Source: Hyaloraphidium curvatum (taxonomy: Eukaryota; Monoblepharomycota; Hyaloraphidiomycetes; Hyaloraphidiales; Hyaloraphidiaceae). From it: 64,000 nt of DNA. Numbering within the stretch: the stretch's first letter is position 1; every line of letters starts with the position of its first letter. The stretch spans positions 372,001 through 436,000 of the forward strand of contig JAIVFI010000031.1 of NCBI GenBank assembly GCA_025558095.1, read 5' to 3'. The translations under genes and the position numbers were made by a program. The notes below the pieces were generated by a model that had not been told where the DNA came from, ran no database searches, and saw only the letters and a program-made list of their open reading frames with translations. This document shows, in pieces, positions 23,018 to 33,400 of this stretch.

Positions 23018-23574
23018 TCAGATGATCCGCTTGCGCTTTCCGACGTTCCCGCTTTTGCCTTTGCCCTTCTTCTTGAGCTTCAGAAGCCTCTGCTTTCGCC
23101 GCGAGAGGAAAAGACGCTTGTCGATCTTCTTTGCGTCCACGGCCATCGCTGCAGAGGAGATCAGGCCAAGAGGAAGGCCGCCGGAAAGCGACAGACGCAC
23201 CGTCCCCAGATCCCGATGCCCCGACTTCCTCCTTCGTGCCATCCTGTTCCTCCACAGCGTCCGAAAATTCCCCTCGAGCCGCGTTCGCCCCGTCGTCCAT
23301 CTCCAAGTCCGCGGCACCCTCGCCGGCTTCCGACTCGGCCAGCTTCTTCGCAAGCCGCTCCGTCCGCTCGTCCTCTTTCGGCCCGTAGATTTTCTCGCGG
23401 CGAAGGGCCCGGAAATGCCGCTTGGTCTTGGAGCGCAGCGATTTTGCTGAACAGGGGGGAGAAGTGGCAGAAAGGCGACCACCAGAGCCGATGCGACACA
23501 ACGATGCCCCGGAAAGTCAAATGGCGGGGTCAGTGAACACGTTGTCAGGAGAACTAGAGACGAAATGTACCCAT
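23018..23574 (-). CDS. DUF2423/LLP-type small basic nucleolar protein
   Basis: Three exons (23574-23571, 23446-23201, 23148-23018) give 126 residues. The first exon is only ATGG. It is followed by a 124-nt intron, after which the sequence becomes MAKSLRSKTKRHFRALRREK, the hallmark start of the DUF2423/LLP family. The middle is acidic and the tail very basic (KRLFLSRRKQRLLKLKKKGK). Members are linked to ribosome biogenesis in fungi. The tiny first exon is inferred: it is the only nearby ATG-G-GT that restores the conserved MAKS start. The second intron (52 nt) is well supported. Confidence 0.72.
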
Positions 23575-23699
23575 TTCGAAGTTGCCACGGGGGGAAGAAA
23601 GAGCTCTCTGGAGGTCCCCAGCCACCCAGCCAAACAACCGCGGGGCGCCGGGAAGTCCCTCACTGACGGCTCAGCGGTCGATCGAAGCGCCGGGCTTCA

Positions 23700-26600
23700 A
23701 TGGACCGCGTAGATAAAGCGGTGGATAAGACTATTGATGGCGTGTTGCGAGTATTCGGACGGAAGAAGCTCGGCGGCAGCAGCGGGAAGCAGCAGCAGCT
23801 CACGCAGGCGCAGTACGATGCGCTCATGCAGCAGCTGTCGACGCCTGCACCGCCTCCGCCGCAGGGCGGGCGGCCAAGTTCGGCGCTGAGTGCGGGGGCG
23901 CCCTCGGTGTCGCAGGGCTCTGCCGCCCCGCCGCGGAACCTCGCCGCCTCGGACGCCGGCGTCGACTACGACGACGACGACTATGGCGCCTCGGCCTCGG
24001 AGAATGGGGACGCCGTACCATACCCACGGACGCACTCGCTGCAGGCTATGAGCTCGCAGCAGTCCGGCTCCGTGGCCGCCCCGCCGCAGCCCGCGGCCGC
24101 CGTGCCGATGCCCTCCTCCTCGTATCCCCCGGCGCCCGCCAGCGTGCGGTCTGCCGCCTCTTTGGCCCCTCCCCCTGCCCCCAAGCCGTACCAGCAGCCG
24201 GTACCGACCGTGACCGTGGTGCCGGCGAACGCTGCGGGCCAGCCGGCCGATCCAGCTCAGATGGCCGCCATGGAGGAGCGCGCTCGGCAGTTTGAGGAGC
24301 GTGCCGCCTACCTGCGCGAACACTACGGCATCGATTCGGTCGCGGACGACGAGGCCAGCTCGGTCATGTACCCGCCGTCAAAGTCGGGGGTGCCCGAGAT
24401 CGCCGTGGACCTCGGGCTCGGGACCCAGCCGCAGCAGGGGTCGTCCAACGTCAACCTGTCCCAGCAAACGCTGATGGCGAATTCCTATTCCAACCCTTAT
24501 CTGCCGGGGACCAACGGCGCCCCGCAAGCGGCGCAAACGAATCAGGGAGGACCGTCAAACCTGGCTGCCGCCCCGAACCCGTACGCGCAGCGGCAGTTCC
24601 AAGCGGCGTACACGCCGCCACCCGACCCGGACTCGCCGCCCGTGCCGGTGCCGCCTCAGGGCCAGCAGCTGCGACCTGGGCAGGACTATCGCGCGGCCTC
24701 GGAAACGGCGTCACAAGTGTCGACCAACGGCGGCAGGCCTCCGTTACCCCCGATGCCGCCCCAGCACTATCACAAGGACCTGCCTCCGAGCCCGCAGCCC
24801 AGCGAAAGCGTTTTGGCACCGGCACAGCAGCAGCTGAATCAACCTACGTACTCTTCGCAGGGGCAACTGCTTCCACCAACCGCGCAACAGGTGCCCGTTT
24901 CCCAACAAGGGCAAACGTATCAGGCCCCGGCCTATGCTGCGGCCCCACCGGCTGAGCCACAGCGGCAACGGCCAACGATGCAGTCCGCCGCCGGGGCGGT
25001 CATGGCCGCGCAGTACATGGCCAACAGCCGAGGGGCGCGCTCCGCGACGGCGAGCGAGAACGTTTCCATGCGCTCCGGCGCTCCGTCCAACGAGTACGAT
25101 GCCCCTGCGTCAGCCACGCCGTCTCAGCTCGCGCAACTGGAGCAGCTCACCCGCCTTCTTGAGGAGAAGGAGAAGCTGCTGCGAGAACAGCAGCAAAAGA
25201 TGGCCACGATGCAGCGTCAGGCCACCCAGGCCGTGCAGGCGGCGCAAATGGCACAGGCCGAGGCCGCTGCCGCAGCGCAGTCAGCCGCAGCTGCCGAGAA
25301 CGGCGCCCGGGCAGCGAGCGCCAACGCCCGTCCCGAGCGGCCCACTCCGCCTGCCATCATCACCCAGCAGCCGCGACCGCCGCCATTGACGACTGCTGGC
25401 TCCCAAGTTCCCGGTGCTACACCGGGCGATCAGTCGGACGGCAGCGGCGATCAGCTCCCTTTCATCTCCACGCACGTCAACGGAGAGGACATTCCGTACA
25501 AGCCGCTCCCAAACCCTACCGTGATCTCGCAATCTGCCGCTCGCCAGGAGCTTTCCAAGGCGAAGGCACTCGCCGCATCGCCCGGACCGCCTTCGAATCC
25601 CCCAGCCATCGACACGCAGAAGCATCCGCCGGATCTGTCCTTCCGTATCCGCGTTCCTGGTTGGTCGACCTATTGGCCCGGGAAGCGCCACAAGCTCGTG
25701 GACGGCGAGGCAGGCGGCTGGCGTTGGCGCGTCACCCTGTATCCCAAAGGCCGTCAAGGGTGCCGCCCGGGTTTCAACTGCTCGATTGAGGTGCACTGCG
25801 TTTCCTACGAGGGAGATTTCTCGGACCGGACGAACGGCGTGGAGGCGCGGTTTCAGTTCGTTGTCGATGGCCGGGCTTGCATCACGAAACAGGGGCCGAT
25901 GAAGGCGGGTTCGCGCTGGGGAATGGACACCGTAGTCGAGGCCTCCGATCCATGGGGCTGGGACGATGCTCGGAGCGTTCGAACGCAGCAGGATCCGCCG
26001 TCTGCGCCTCCGGAGGAGGAGGACACCGTGACGGGCGACGTGAGATTCTGGTACGGTCCGTTCAAGTTTCCGATACCGGATCCGCGGGACGAAGGCATAC
26101 GGCATCCTCTCACGGAGCTGCACCGATTCTTCCCCAGTCCCGGGGGGAATCTCGCGGACTTGACTCTTCGGGTTGGCGAGAAGAACTACTACGTGCACAG
26201 GATGGTGCTCGGGCTTTGTTCGGTGGGTGTCCGAGCTCGGCCGCGCGGTTGCCTTCAGGAGCTGACACGCGTCAATGCAGGATTTCTTCAAAAATCTCTT
26301 GGACTTCGGACCTTCGGAACCTTTGGTGGATCAGACCATTCTCTTCCGGTCCCTGCGGCCCGAGATCATGGAGATCATCCTGGACTACATCTACAACACG
26401 GAATATGCTCTTCCCTCGGGCATGCCGTGGCGCACCCTCGCCGAGCTGTTTGCTGCCTGCGAGACCTACCAGATCCCGCACCTGCAGCAGATGGTGATAC
26501 GGCGGCTCCATCCCCTGTTTGATTCCAACAACATCGTCCCGCTTTACCTTCTTGCGCGCAAGACGGAGAATCGGCGGCTGCAGCGCATGATCACGGACTA

Positions 26601-27003
26601 CGTGACGCACAACTACGCCAAGCTCAAGGAGCACAAGTCGCAGCTCGTCGCGACGATGCTCCGTTTGCCGGAGCAGGATGCGACGCAGGTTCGCAAGCTC
26701 CTCGATGCGCTTCTGGAAGCGGCCGAGAAGTACCAGAACTCGACCGCGGCGGACCGCACGGCGCAATCGAGCTCCCAGCAGGCCTCCGCGCCGCCTGCGG
26801 CGCAACAGGGGCCGACGCCGCAACCGCAGCGTCCGCGGGCGATTGCGCAGCCCTCTAGCGCACGGACAGCCGGCGAAAGAATTGGATGGAGCTCGGGAAC
26901 TGTATACTCGGCGGACGGGCCCCGACCGGGGCTGAGGAACGCGGATGCCCTAGCGGCCAACCGGTTGGCGGCGGCACGGTGGCTTGGGAACGGCTTCTCT
27001 TGA
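23700..27003 (+). CDS. MATH-like/BTB domain protein with long Gln/Pro-rich N-terminus
   Basis: Two exons (23700-26222, 26281-27003) give 1081 residues; the 58-nt intron sits inside the BTB domain. The first ~640 residues are Gln/Pro/Ala-rich, with a short coiled coil (LEQLTRLLEEKEKLLREQQQ). A MATH-like beta domain follows (~650-790: WRWRVTLYPKGRQG, CSIEVHCVSYEGDF, RFQFVVDG). Next comes a BTB/POZ domain (~815-930: LADLTLRVGEKNYYVHRMVL, DFFKNLLDF, LDYIYNTEYALP, LFAACETYQIPHL) and a BACK-like helical stretch. MATH-BTB proteins are often adaptors that bring substrates to cullin-3 ubiquitin ligases; this is family knowledge, not shown here. Confidence 0.82.
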
Positions 27004-27083
27004 TGGTTTGATGCTATTTCGAATGATGCTGTGATTGAATACTGTTGTGACCAATACAACCTAATGCTGATGCCGAAGACCAA

Positions 27084-27905
27084 CTAACTGGCATGGATTC
27101 TAGCAGAGTCCTCGATGATCCGGTCGGCCGTCTCGGCGCCGTACACGGGCAGCGGCAGGTTGGCCGGCAGGAGGCCCAATTGCTTCAGGACCGCTCCCTG
27201 ATCCCACCTTCAGGAGGATGTGTGAGCGACGGCTAACGGATCTTACGCCAATCCCAACGTACCAGATGTGCTCGTGGTGGATCAACCGGTTCTTGAACCT
27301 CACAACTGCGATCAAAGGAAATCGGATCTTCTTCCCCGTTGGCTCAAGACCGGGCAGGAGCCAGTCCATTTTCGTGGTGTGCGTCAGCTCGATGACCATC
27401 TCGTCGACGACGCCTATCGAGACAACGTCAGGCGAGGGTTCGAAATGGGCGAAGCTACCCACTTTGGTCCTCCACGGAAATGATCCGGCCAAGCGGCTTC
27501 AGAGTGAAGTCCGCGGGCACGCTCGGGATAAATGAGGTCCCGTAAAAGTTGGAGAGGTGCTCGGCGCCGTAACCGCCCTGAAGCGTCGGGATATGGTTCA
27601 CGTAGCAGTCCTGGACCATGGTTTTCATCGTTGCTACGACATCTGGTCGAGGTGAAGAGTCAACCACTGCTTGAGCTCACAAGCTGAAGAGCCGTTACCT
27701 CGCGTAGCAAACTGCAGTCATCGCGCCGTAGAAAGGCGTTATTAGGAAGGAGAGAGGTCGTCGCGTCGAGAACGGCGTAAGGACAAAGTCCGAGGGAGGC
27801 AGATGGGAATCTTGCCTCGTAGCTCGTGTGCTCATCCCAAAGAGCGCTCAACTCTTCGCGAGTCAGGAGGTTTCCCTCCTTGGCATTGGTGTCGCCGCTT
27901 GGCAT
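27084..27905 (-). CDS. NTF2-like (SnoaL-type) protein with GC-AG intron and 13-nt exon
   Basis: Five exons (27905-27816, 27711-27699, 27642-27463, 27413-27263, 27207-27084) give 185 residues. Conserved stretches of a fungal SnoaL-like family are restored: LWDEHTSYEFATRDVVATM, DCYVNHIPTLQGGYG, VVDEMVIELTHT, WLLPGLEPTGKK and HEHIWWDQGAVL. The first intron (104 nt) starts with GCAAGA and ends CTGCAG with a CTAAT branch-like site. It leaves a 13-nt exon coding FATR plus one base. The other introns are 55, 49 and 56 nt and use GT-AG. Some relatives are annotated near carboxymethylenebutenolidases, but that name is doubtful; no catalytic function is assigned. Confidence 0.75.
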
Positions 27906-28008
27906 CGTGGGCGGTGGGGAGTGGCGGCCGTCCCCGCGATCGGGGCGATACGCGATCGACTCCTGTAGCTAACGGCCGCATAGAAAGCAGTCTATTGCCA
28001 TGCGTGCT

Positions 28009-28986
28009 CTACTGTTCCGGATGAATGCTAGAGATGGATGGCCGGCGTCCAGCGGTACGCGCTGAGGGAGGCCTTGTTAGGATCCACTGGCTGCCGATGA
28101 ATAGCACGGCTCCGACGAGGTTCCCTGGTATCACGAGAGCGAGGTTGTACAGAAGGTCCACAAAGGGGATCGCATCTGCCGTCCCTGACGACAGAAAGAC
28201 CCCCAGGGGAATCGTGAAGCAGTTTGCGACCGAATGTTCGAATCCGAGGGCGACGAACGTCGAAATCGGAATCCAGATTGCGGCCACTTTGCCCCCGGTG
28301 GTCCGCGACGTATACGACATGTAGACGGCGAGGCAAACTAGCCAGTTGGCGCCGATCCCACGCACGAATGCCGTCCCCGCGGGCAGAGTCCCCTTCTTGT
28401 GCGCCACCTTGATCGCCCATGCGACCGATTCGGGCGACAGACCGCCAAGGTATGCGGCGCATGCGGCAATCATCACGCTGCCGGCCAGATTGGCGAACAG
28501 GCTGACGGAAAGCAGCCTCCCCAGGGAGAGCCAGGCAGAAGCTCCGCGCTTCCCAAACACCTCACGGGGAGCCAGCTCCAGGAACGGGACCGTCGTGTAC
28601 ATCATGTTAGATGTCAGGAGGTCAACTCCGGTCAGAACGATCATGACCAGGCCGACGGGAAAGACGAGGCCGGCGAGCAGGGAGACGAGTCCGGGTGGCA
28701 GGACAAGAGAGGAACCACCGGCCACCACGACCATGAGGAAGCCGCCGAAAGATAGCAGGCAGCCACCCATGAACCCGGCAAGAATCAGCTCCACCCAAGT
28801 CCTCTCGCACTTGGCGTGCGATGCATGTACGAGGAAGTCCGTCACCTCGTTTGGCTTCAGGAAAGAACTGACGTTGACCGGAGCCGGGTGCGCCAGAGGC
28901 TCCGGCACCACGATAGCAACGTCTTCAACCTTTCGGGCCCATGTTGCGGGCGCGCAGGGCCCGTCGTCTTTCGGTTTTGATTCCAT
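28009..28986 (-). CDS. Formate/nitrite transporter (FNT) family channel
   Basis: This is a single exon of 325 residues. After ~60 hydrophilic residues there are six hydrophobic helices with the FNT pattern: FMGGCLLSFGGFLMVVV, LVFPVGLVMIVLTGVDLLTSN (the LTGxxL-TSN stretch is diagnostic), GRLLSVSLFANLAGSV, GIGANWLVCLAVYMSY, ALGFEHSVANCFTIPLGVF (FEHSxAN motif) and LVIPGNLVGAVLFIG. FNT proteins form pentamers conducting formate, nitrite or related monovalent anions. Fungal members include nitrite and acetate/formate carriers; which substrate applies cannot be told. It ends 103 bp before the start of the NTF2-like gene on the same strand. Confidence 0.92.
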   Translation of the reverse strand: MESKPKDDGPCAPATWARKVEDVAIVVPEPLAHPAPVNVSSFLKPNEVTDFLVHASHAKCERTWVELILAGFMGGCLLSFGGFLMVVVAGGSSLVLPPGLVSLLAGLVFPVGLVMIVLTGVDLLTSNMMYTTVPFLELAPREVFGKRGASAWLSLGRLLSVSLFANLAGSVMIAACAAYLGGLSPESVAWAIKVAHKKGTLPAGTAFVRGIGANWLVCLAVYMSYTSRTTGGKVAAIWIPISTFVALGFEHSVANCFTIPLGVFLSSGTADAIPFVDLLYNLALVIPGNLVGAVLFIGSQWILTRPPSARTAGRRPSISSIHPEQ

Positions 28987-29943
28987 CGCTGAGGAAATGA
29001 GGAGCGGCGGCGGCGTCGTCGGCGGCCCTCTCTCTGATTCTCGGCGCGGGCCCCGGGAGGAGTCTCGGCCGTGAATGAAGGCAAAGAGGAGTGCTTTTTT
29101 CAGCGTCCTAAGCTCAAGGAACTGCTGGGGAACTCGTGACGATTGTTAGTCATTGAGCTCGGCGTCCCTACGACCGGGTGTTCGCGGGCCGCCCCGCCGC
29201 CGTGGTCAGCCGCTCCCGCATCCCGATCAATCGCACGGGATCGGAAGATACGTCGCAGATTACGGAACACCGTGTGGCTTTATGCATTGCAGAGTCACTT
29301 CAGAACATCTACAAGTCATTGGCACTGCAATGCCAGTGGTGCAGTCGTGTTTGGATACCGGAGACCCTTCCACCCGCAACCACACCCTCGGGAGGTGTGT
29401 GGCGCGCGCGTATGGGCCCTGACTCGGCTGCTGTGTGCACCATAGTAATGTACTGCACTCTTGGACGCGCTTTCGCTGCTTTTGGAGGGTTGCGCGTGCA
29501 GGGCTTTTCGGGCTTCTCTCAACCTACCCGACCCGGCTGCCGTTCACCTCACGCCTGAGGTGTGCAAGCACCGCATAGGCCATCCTTTATCGTGTCCCGA
29601 GCAAAAACCAAAGACCATGCACTGTCCCGTGGGCTTGATCCGAGGTCCACCACCCGTCCCCCGATTTGAAATCGGTGTTCGTGGTCCATGGCTTGCCATT
29701 CGAGGTCCAGAACGACGCAGACTGCTTTCGAGGGAACTCGTACCTGGATTGGCTGAACGGATTCGCAGATGCGCTTGCGCTTGAAGCTGATGAAACCGGT
29801 GGTGTTGCTGCGGGACGGCGTTTTGAGCTTATGCCGCGCGCGCCGCGCGGAATAGCTGTTCAGCTGCTGTTCACTGTTCATCTGTCCCTCTCCCCTTCAC
29901 CCACTACGCAGCAGTAAGCGCAGGTGCCGGTGCTGCCGCCGAG
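28987..29943. other. Gene-free interval, 957 bp
   Basis: This is the longest gene-free stretch in the window. It lies between the divergently oriented FNT gene and the Zn2Cys6 regulator. Small open frames exist on both strands but have no recognisable domain and no plausible splice partner. I see no tRNA-like T-loop. It probably holds two promoters, perhaps with long 5' leaders. Confidence 0.4.
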
Positions 29944-32106
29944 ATGGACGTCGACGACCCCAAGAAGAAGCGCGCGACGCGGTGCGTGTTTCCGGGGCCC
30001 CGGGCGCGCCGAGCTGCCTGACAAGCCCGTCTCCCGCAGGTCGTGCGATGCCTGCTCGCACCGCAAGGTCCGCTGCGATGCCGCGTCGCCGCGTTGCGAG
30101 CGCTGCGAGCGGCTGGACCTCTCGTGCGACTACACGCGGCCGGAGCGCAAGCGGGGCCCGCCGCGCGGCACAACCTCCAAGGTGCACGCCAGGCTGAAGG
30201 TGCGCCGCGCCCGCCGCCCGCCGCGGCCGGCCAGTCCTGACGCACCACCCTCAACTGCAGGCCCTGGAGTCGCTGGTCTCCAACACCCTCGGCCTGGACC
30301 CGAAGGACATCGACAGGGAGCTCGGCCTGCCGCCGAACCGCACGGCGAGCGGCGGCATGGCGTCCGCCGGCGCCCGTCGCAACTCGCGCCGCGACTCGCC
30401 GCCGCACTCCAACTCGTCGCACGACTCGCCCGAGCTCGCACCCATGGGCGCGTTCCCCGGTGCACGTCCGCTCACGCCCGAGACCGACGACTCGTACGGC
30501 GGTCCCGGAATGCAGCATGCGTCCGCCGAGGGCATCGCGGTGCCCAACATCTTCGAGATGCTGTTCTCCGGCGCGAACGAGGACTTTGGCGAGCAATCGA
30601 CGAGCCCCAGCGGCTCTTCCTCCGGAAGCCGTGCGGACTACCTGGGCGAGCAGGTGGAACCTTTCGCGGTTCTGGATCGCCACGCTGCGCCGATGCCGAG
30701 CTTTTCGCTGCCGGACCCGTTCGTGGAGATGTTTGTCTCGAACCGCAACCTCCAGGTCCCCATCCTGCCCGAGCTCATCGGCATCTACTTCAACAAGTGC
30801 GCGCCGTTCCTCCCCATCATCCATCGGCCGAGCTTCGAGCAGAACCCGGCCAGCTACCCGCCCCTGCTCGTCTACTCCATGTACTCGATGGCCGCCGCGC
30901 ACGCTGCGTTGGATCCGAGCTACCGCGGCACGCCCGCTGCCGACTACTGGGAAATGGCGCGGCAGCACCACGACACGCTTGCCAAGCCCGACGTGCGGCT
31001 TCTTCAGGGGATCGTGCTGCTGATTGCATCCGGGAGCGGCTTGAAGAAGCTAAATTCGCAACAAAGCGACGCGCTCATCGGCGCCGCGGTCTCGATGGTC
31101 AGGCAGATGCGTCTCGACATTCCCGACGGCACGCTGCGCGCGCAGAAATGGAAATCGTTCCGGTCGCCGGTCGAGCAGGAGGAAGCCAAGCGCACGCTCG
31201 CGCAGGTCTGGGTTTACGACATCTACCTGAAGTGCCTGCTCGATCGCACTGCATCCTTCGACCAAGAGATCGAGACCGGGCTCCAGGTCAACGCCCCGGC
31301 CCTCATCGAACGAGAACCGGACTGGGTTGGGGGCTGGGATCGGTCGCAGGGCCCGGACCTCGTGGCGAACGTGCAGCTTTTCCTCGCTGCGAGGGATGCC
31401 ATCGCGATCAACACAGCGACCAACGCGGGTGCCGACTGCGATACCGTGGCACTCTTCCGCGCCAGCGGCGTCACCGCCGACTCGCTGCGTGATCCCTGCC
31501 AGCAATCCCTGCTCCTCCACCGGCACTTTGCATTCGCCCACTCGTACGTCTGCTACCCCGACACGCCGGACCGGGAAGCGAAGGCCCTGCGGGACAGCGA
31601 GGCCGTCAAGCGCGTCATGGCGGTCGCCCGTGCGAGCGGGCAGTCCGCGCGGTGGTACATCTGCGGCCGGGTGCTCTACCACTGCACGCTCTCGATGCTG
31701 CTCGTGCGGCACGGCGGGCACGACTTCTCCGATCTGATCCTCGACCTGGAAGCGGCGCTCATGGCCGTCGGCGAGGGTCAGTACCTCGAGATGGGTTCTC
31801 CGTTTGCGGCATGGTGAGTTGCTTCTGCTCCCCCAAGACCTTGGCTCGTTCTTACATGCGATTTCCCGCAACAGGGCCGTCTTCCACATGGGAGCGAAGC
31901 TGCCCGTCGGCCACGTCGCAAGGAACACCATCACAAAAGCGCTCAATGCGTACGGCAAGGCCTGGAAGCTCGGCAGCGACCTCGCCGCCGTCCTTGCCGC
32001 TGGCGTCTTGCGACACGTTCGGAGCGAGCAGGATGAGCTCAAGCCGACGCAGTCCTACGCGGTTGAGGTCGAAGGATTCGCGAGAGAGTGCGTCGCCACC
32101 TCTTGA
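29944..32106 (+). CDS. Zn2Cys6 fungal transcription factor
   Basis: Four exons (29944-29981, 30040-30199, 30261-31813, 31875-32106) give 660 residues. The binuclear zinc cluster appears once the first 58-nt intron is removed: RSCDACSHRKVRCD...RCERCERLDLSCDY at residues ~14-45, with a basic stretch on each side (KKKR and RPERKRGPP). A linker and short dimerisation-like helix follow. The middle homology region of fungal regulators covers ~240-600 (LIGIYFNKCAPFLPIIHRPSF, LYSMYSMAAAHAAL-type helices, RWYICGRVLYHCTLSMLL). The target genes are unknown; no obvious pathway cluster adjoins it. Confidence 0.93.
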
Positions 32107-32221
32107 ACGGCGTCTTAAAGGACGATTGCGTGCGTTGCAACATTGGATTTAGAGTTGTTCTCTTCTGCAAATACATCATGGGTATCCGCTGTTTCTCCGA
32201 CCTTCTCGGTGTGCCCTCGCA

Positions 32222-33217
32222 TCATGCAGTCGTTATCTTCTTGATTTGCTCGTAGAAGACTAAGCACGGATTAGCTCTCGCCCATACCGCACATGCGCAC
32301 ATGACCCACCAAAGATGAGCACGAGATGCGGTCCCATGCGAATGTACGCAGACAGCCACCCCTTAAAGAAGGCGGACGGCCCCTCTGTCCTCAAAATGCG
32401 ACCGAAAGCCGAAACAACCCCGCCGTATTCTCCAGGGGTCTTCGAAGCCATGACTCTGCTCTTTATCACGTCCACTGGATTTGCGGCGGTGGTCGCAACG
32501 AGGCCGGCAACCAGACTCGAGGCAATGTGCGTCGAAACGTCCCCGTCGCGCAGCCCGACCGAGCCGACGAAAAGCTGCTTCGCGTAGTCGTACGAGACCA
32601 GCTGCGACACCGTGACGATTGCAGAGCGGGCAACGTGGGCGCTCAGTCCGCGAAAGAGTCCGCCGAAACCCTCGTCCTTTGCGATCCGGTAGACGGCGTC
32701 GAGCGCGTTCTTGTAGTTTCGCCGCAGCTCCGGAGGCAGCTTCCCGTCGTTCTGCATCCTGACGTTTGCAAGATCCGCCGGGTTCCCGACGACCCCTCCG
32801 GCCGAGCCGGCGAGCGCGGCGGCGATGGTGGAAGTTACGGGGTTCAGGCGGTCCCGGCCTTTCAGCTCCTTCTTCAGCCAATCGTAGACGGCAAATCGCG
32901 TCGTGCCGTATGTGAGCTGCCGCAGCACGCTCGCCGAAAGGCCGGCGTAGAGTCCGAGGATCCCGTCCTGTCTCACGATGCTCCGAACAACGCTCCCGTA
33001 CGACGACCCTGCGCCGACAGACGTCTGGGCTCGCACTTTGAGGAGATCGAATGGGTGTGACACGCTAGACAATCACAGGAGCATGGGATCGGGAGGGTGA
33101 ACGGTGGGTCGCATGAGAAACGATTCGAGCTGAAGCAAACGAGCAGTTTCACCAAGTTGCCAGGACGCTTGCCATTCCGCCTGCCCACCACGGTGGCTCT
33201 TTCTGTGTTGCTGCCAT
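32222..33217 (-). CDS. Mitochondrial dicarboxylate carrier-like protein (DIC1 type)
   Basis: Three exons (33217-33153, 33064-32310, 32259-32222) give 285 residues with the three mitochondrial-carrier repeats. Signature motifs are HPFDLLKVRAQ, NPADLANVRMQNDGKLP and NPVDVIKSRVM. The second, with its NDGKLP continuation, is characteristic of dicarboxylate carriers. The first exon supplies the N-terminal half of helix 1 (WWAGGMASVLAT) and the last, 38-nt exon gives the typical end VFYEQIKK. Introns are 88 and 50 nt. DIC carriers exchange malate or succinate for phosphate across the inner mitochondrial membrane. It is divergent from the acetyl-CoA hydrolase/transferase gene, sharing 183 bp. Confidence 0.9.
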
Positions 33218-33400
33218 CGTGGACGAGAACTTCCGGAGGCAAGCTTTGTTGACTTTGTGCGCGAATCCGAATCCGATGATCGCACCATTCAGACGCGTCC
33301 CGCCCCGGCTGTCGCCGGACAACCTACCCGCTCCGCTGCGAGAGACGTGCCACTTGAGGGACGGCTCTATATCCGACGTTTTGCGGGCTCCGGGACCGCG
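33218..33400. promoter_or_regulatory. Divergent promoter of carrier and CoA-transferase genes
   Basis: These 183 bp separate two divergent start codons of nuclear genes for mitochondrial metabolite proteins. Co-regulation is suggested by position only. Confidence 0.45.

Noticed and set aside
29549-29881. Minus-strand 110-codon frame in the large intergenic region
   Set aside because: It has no domain, no splice partner and weak coding character.
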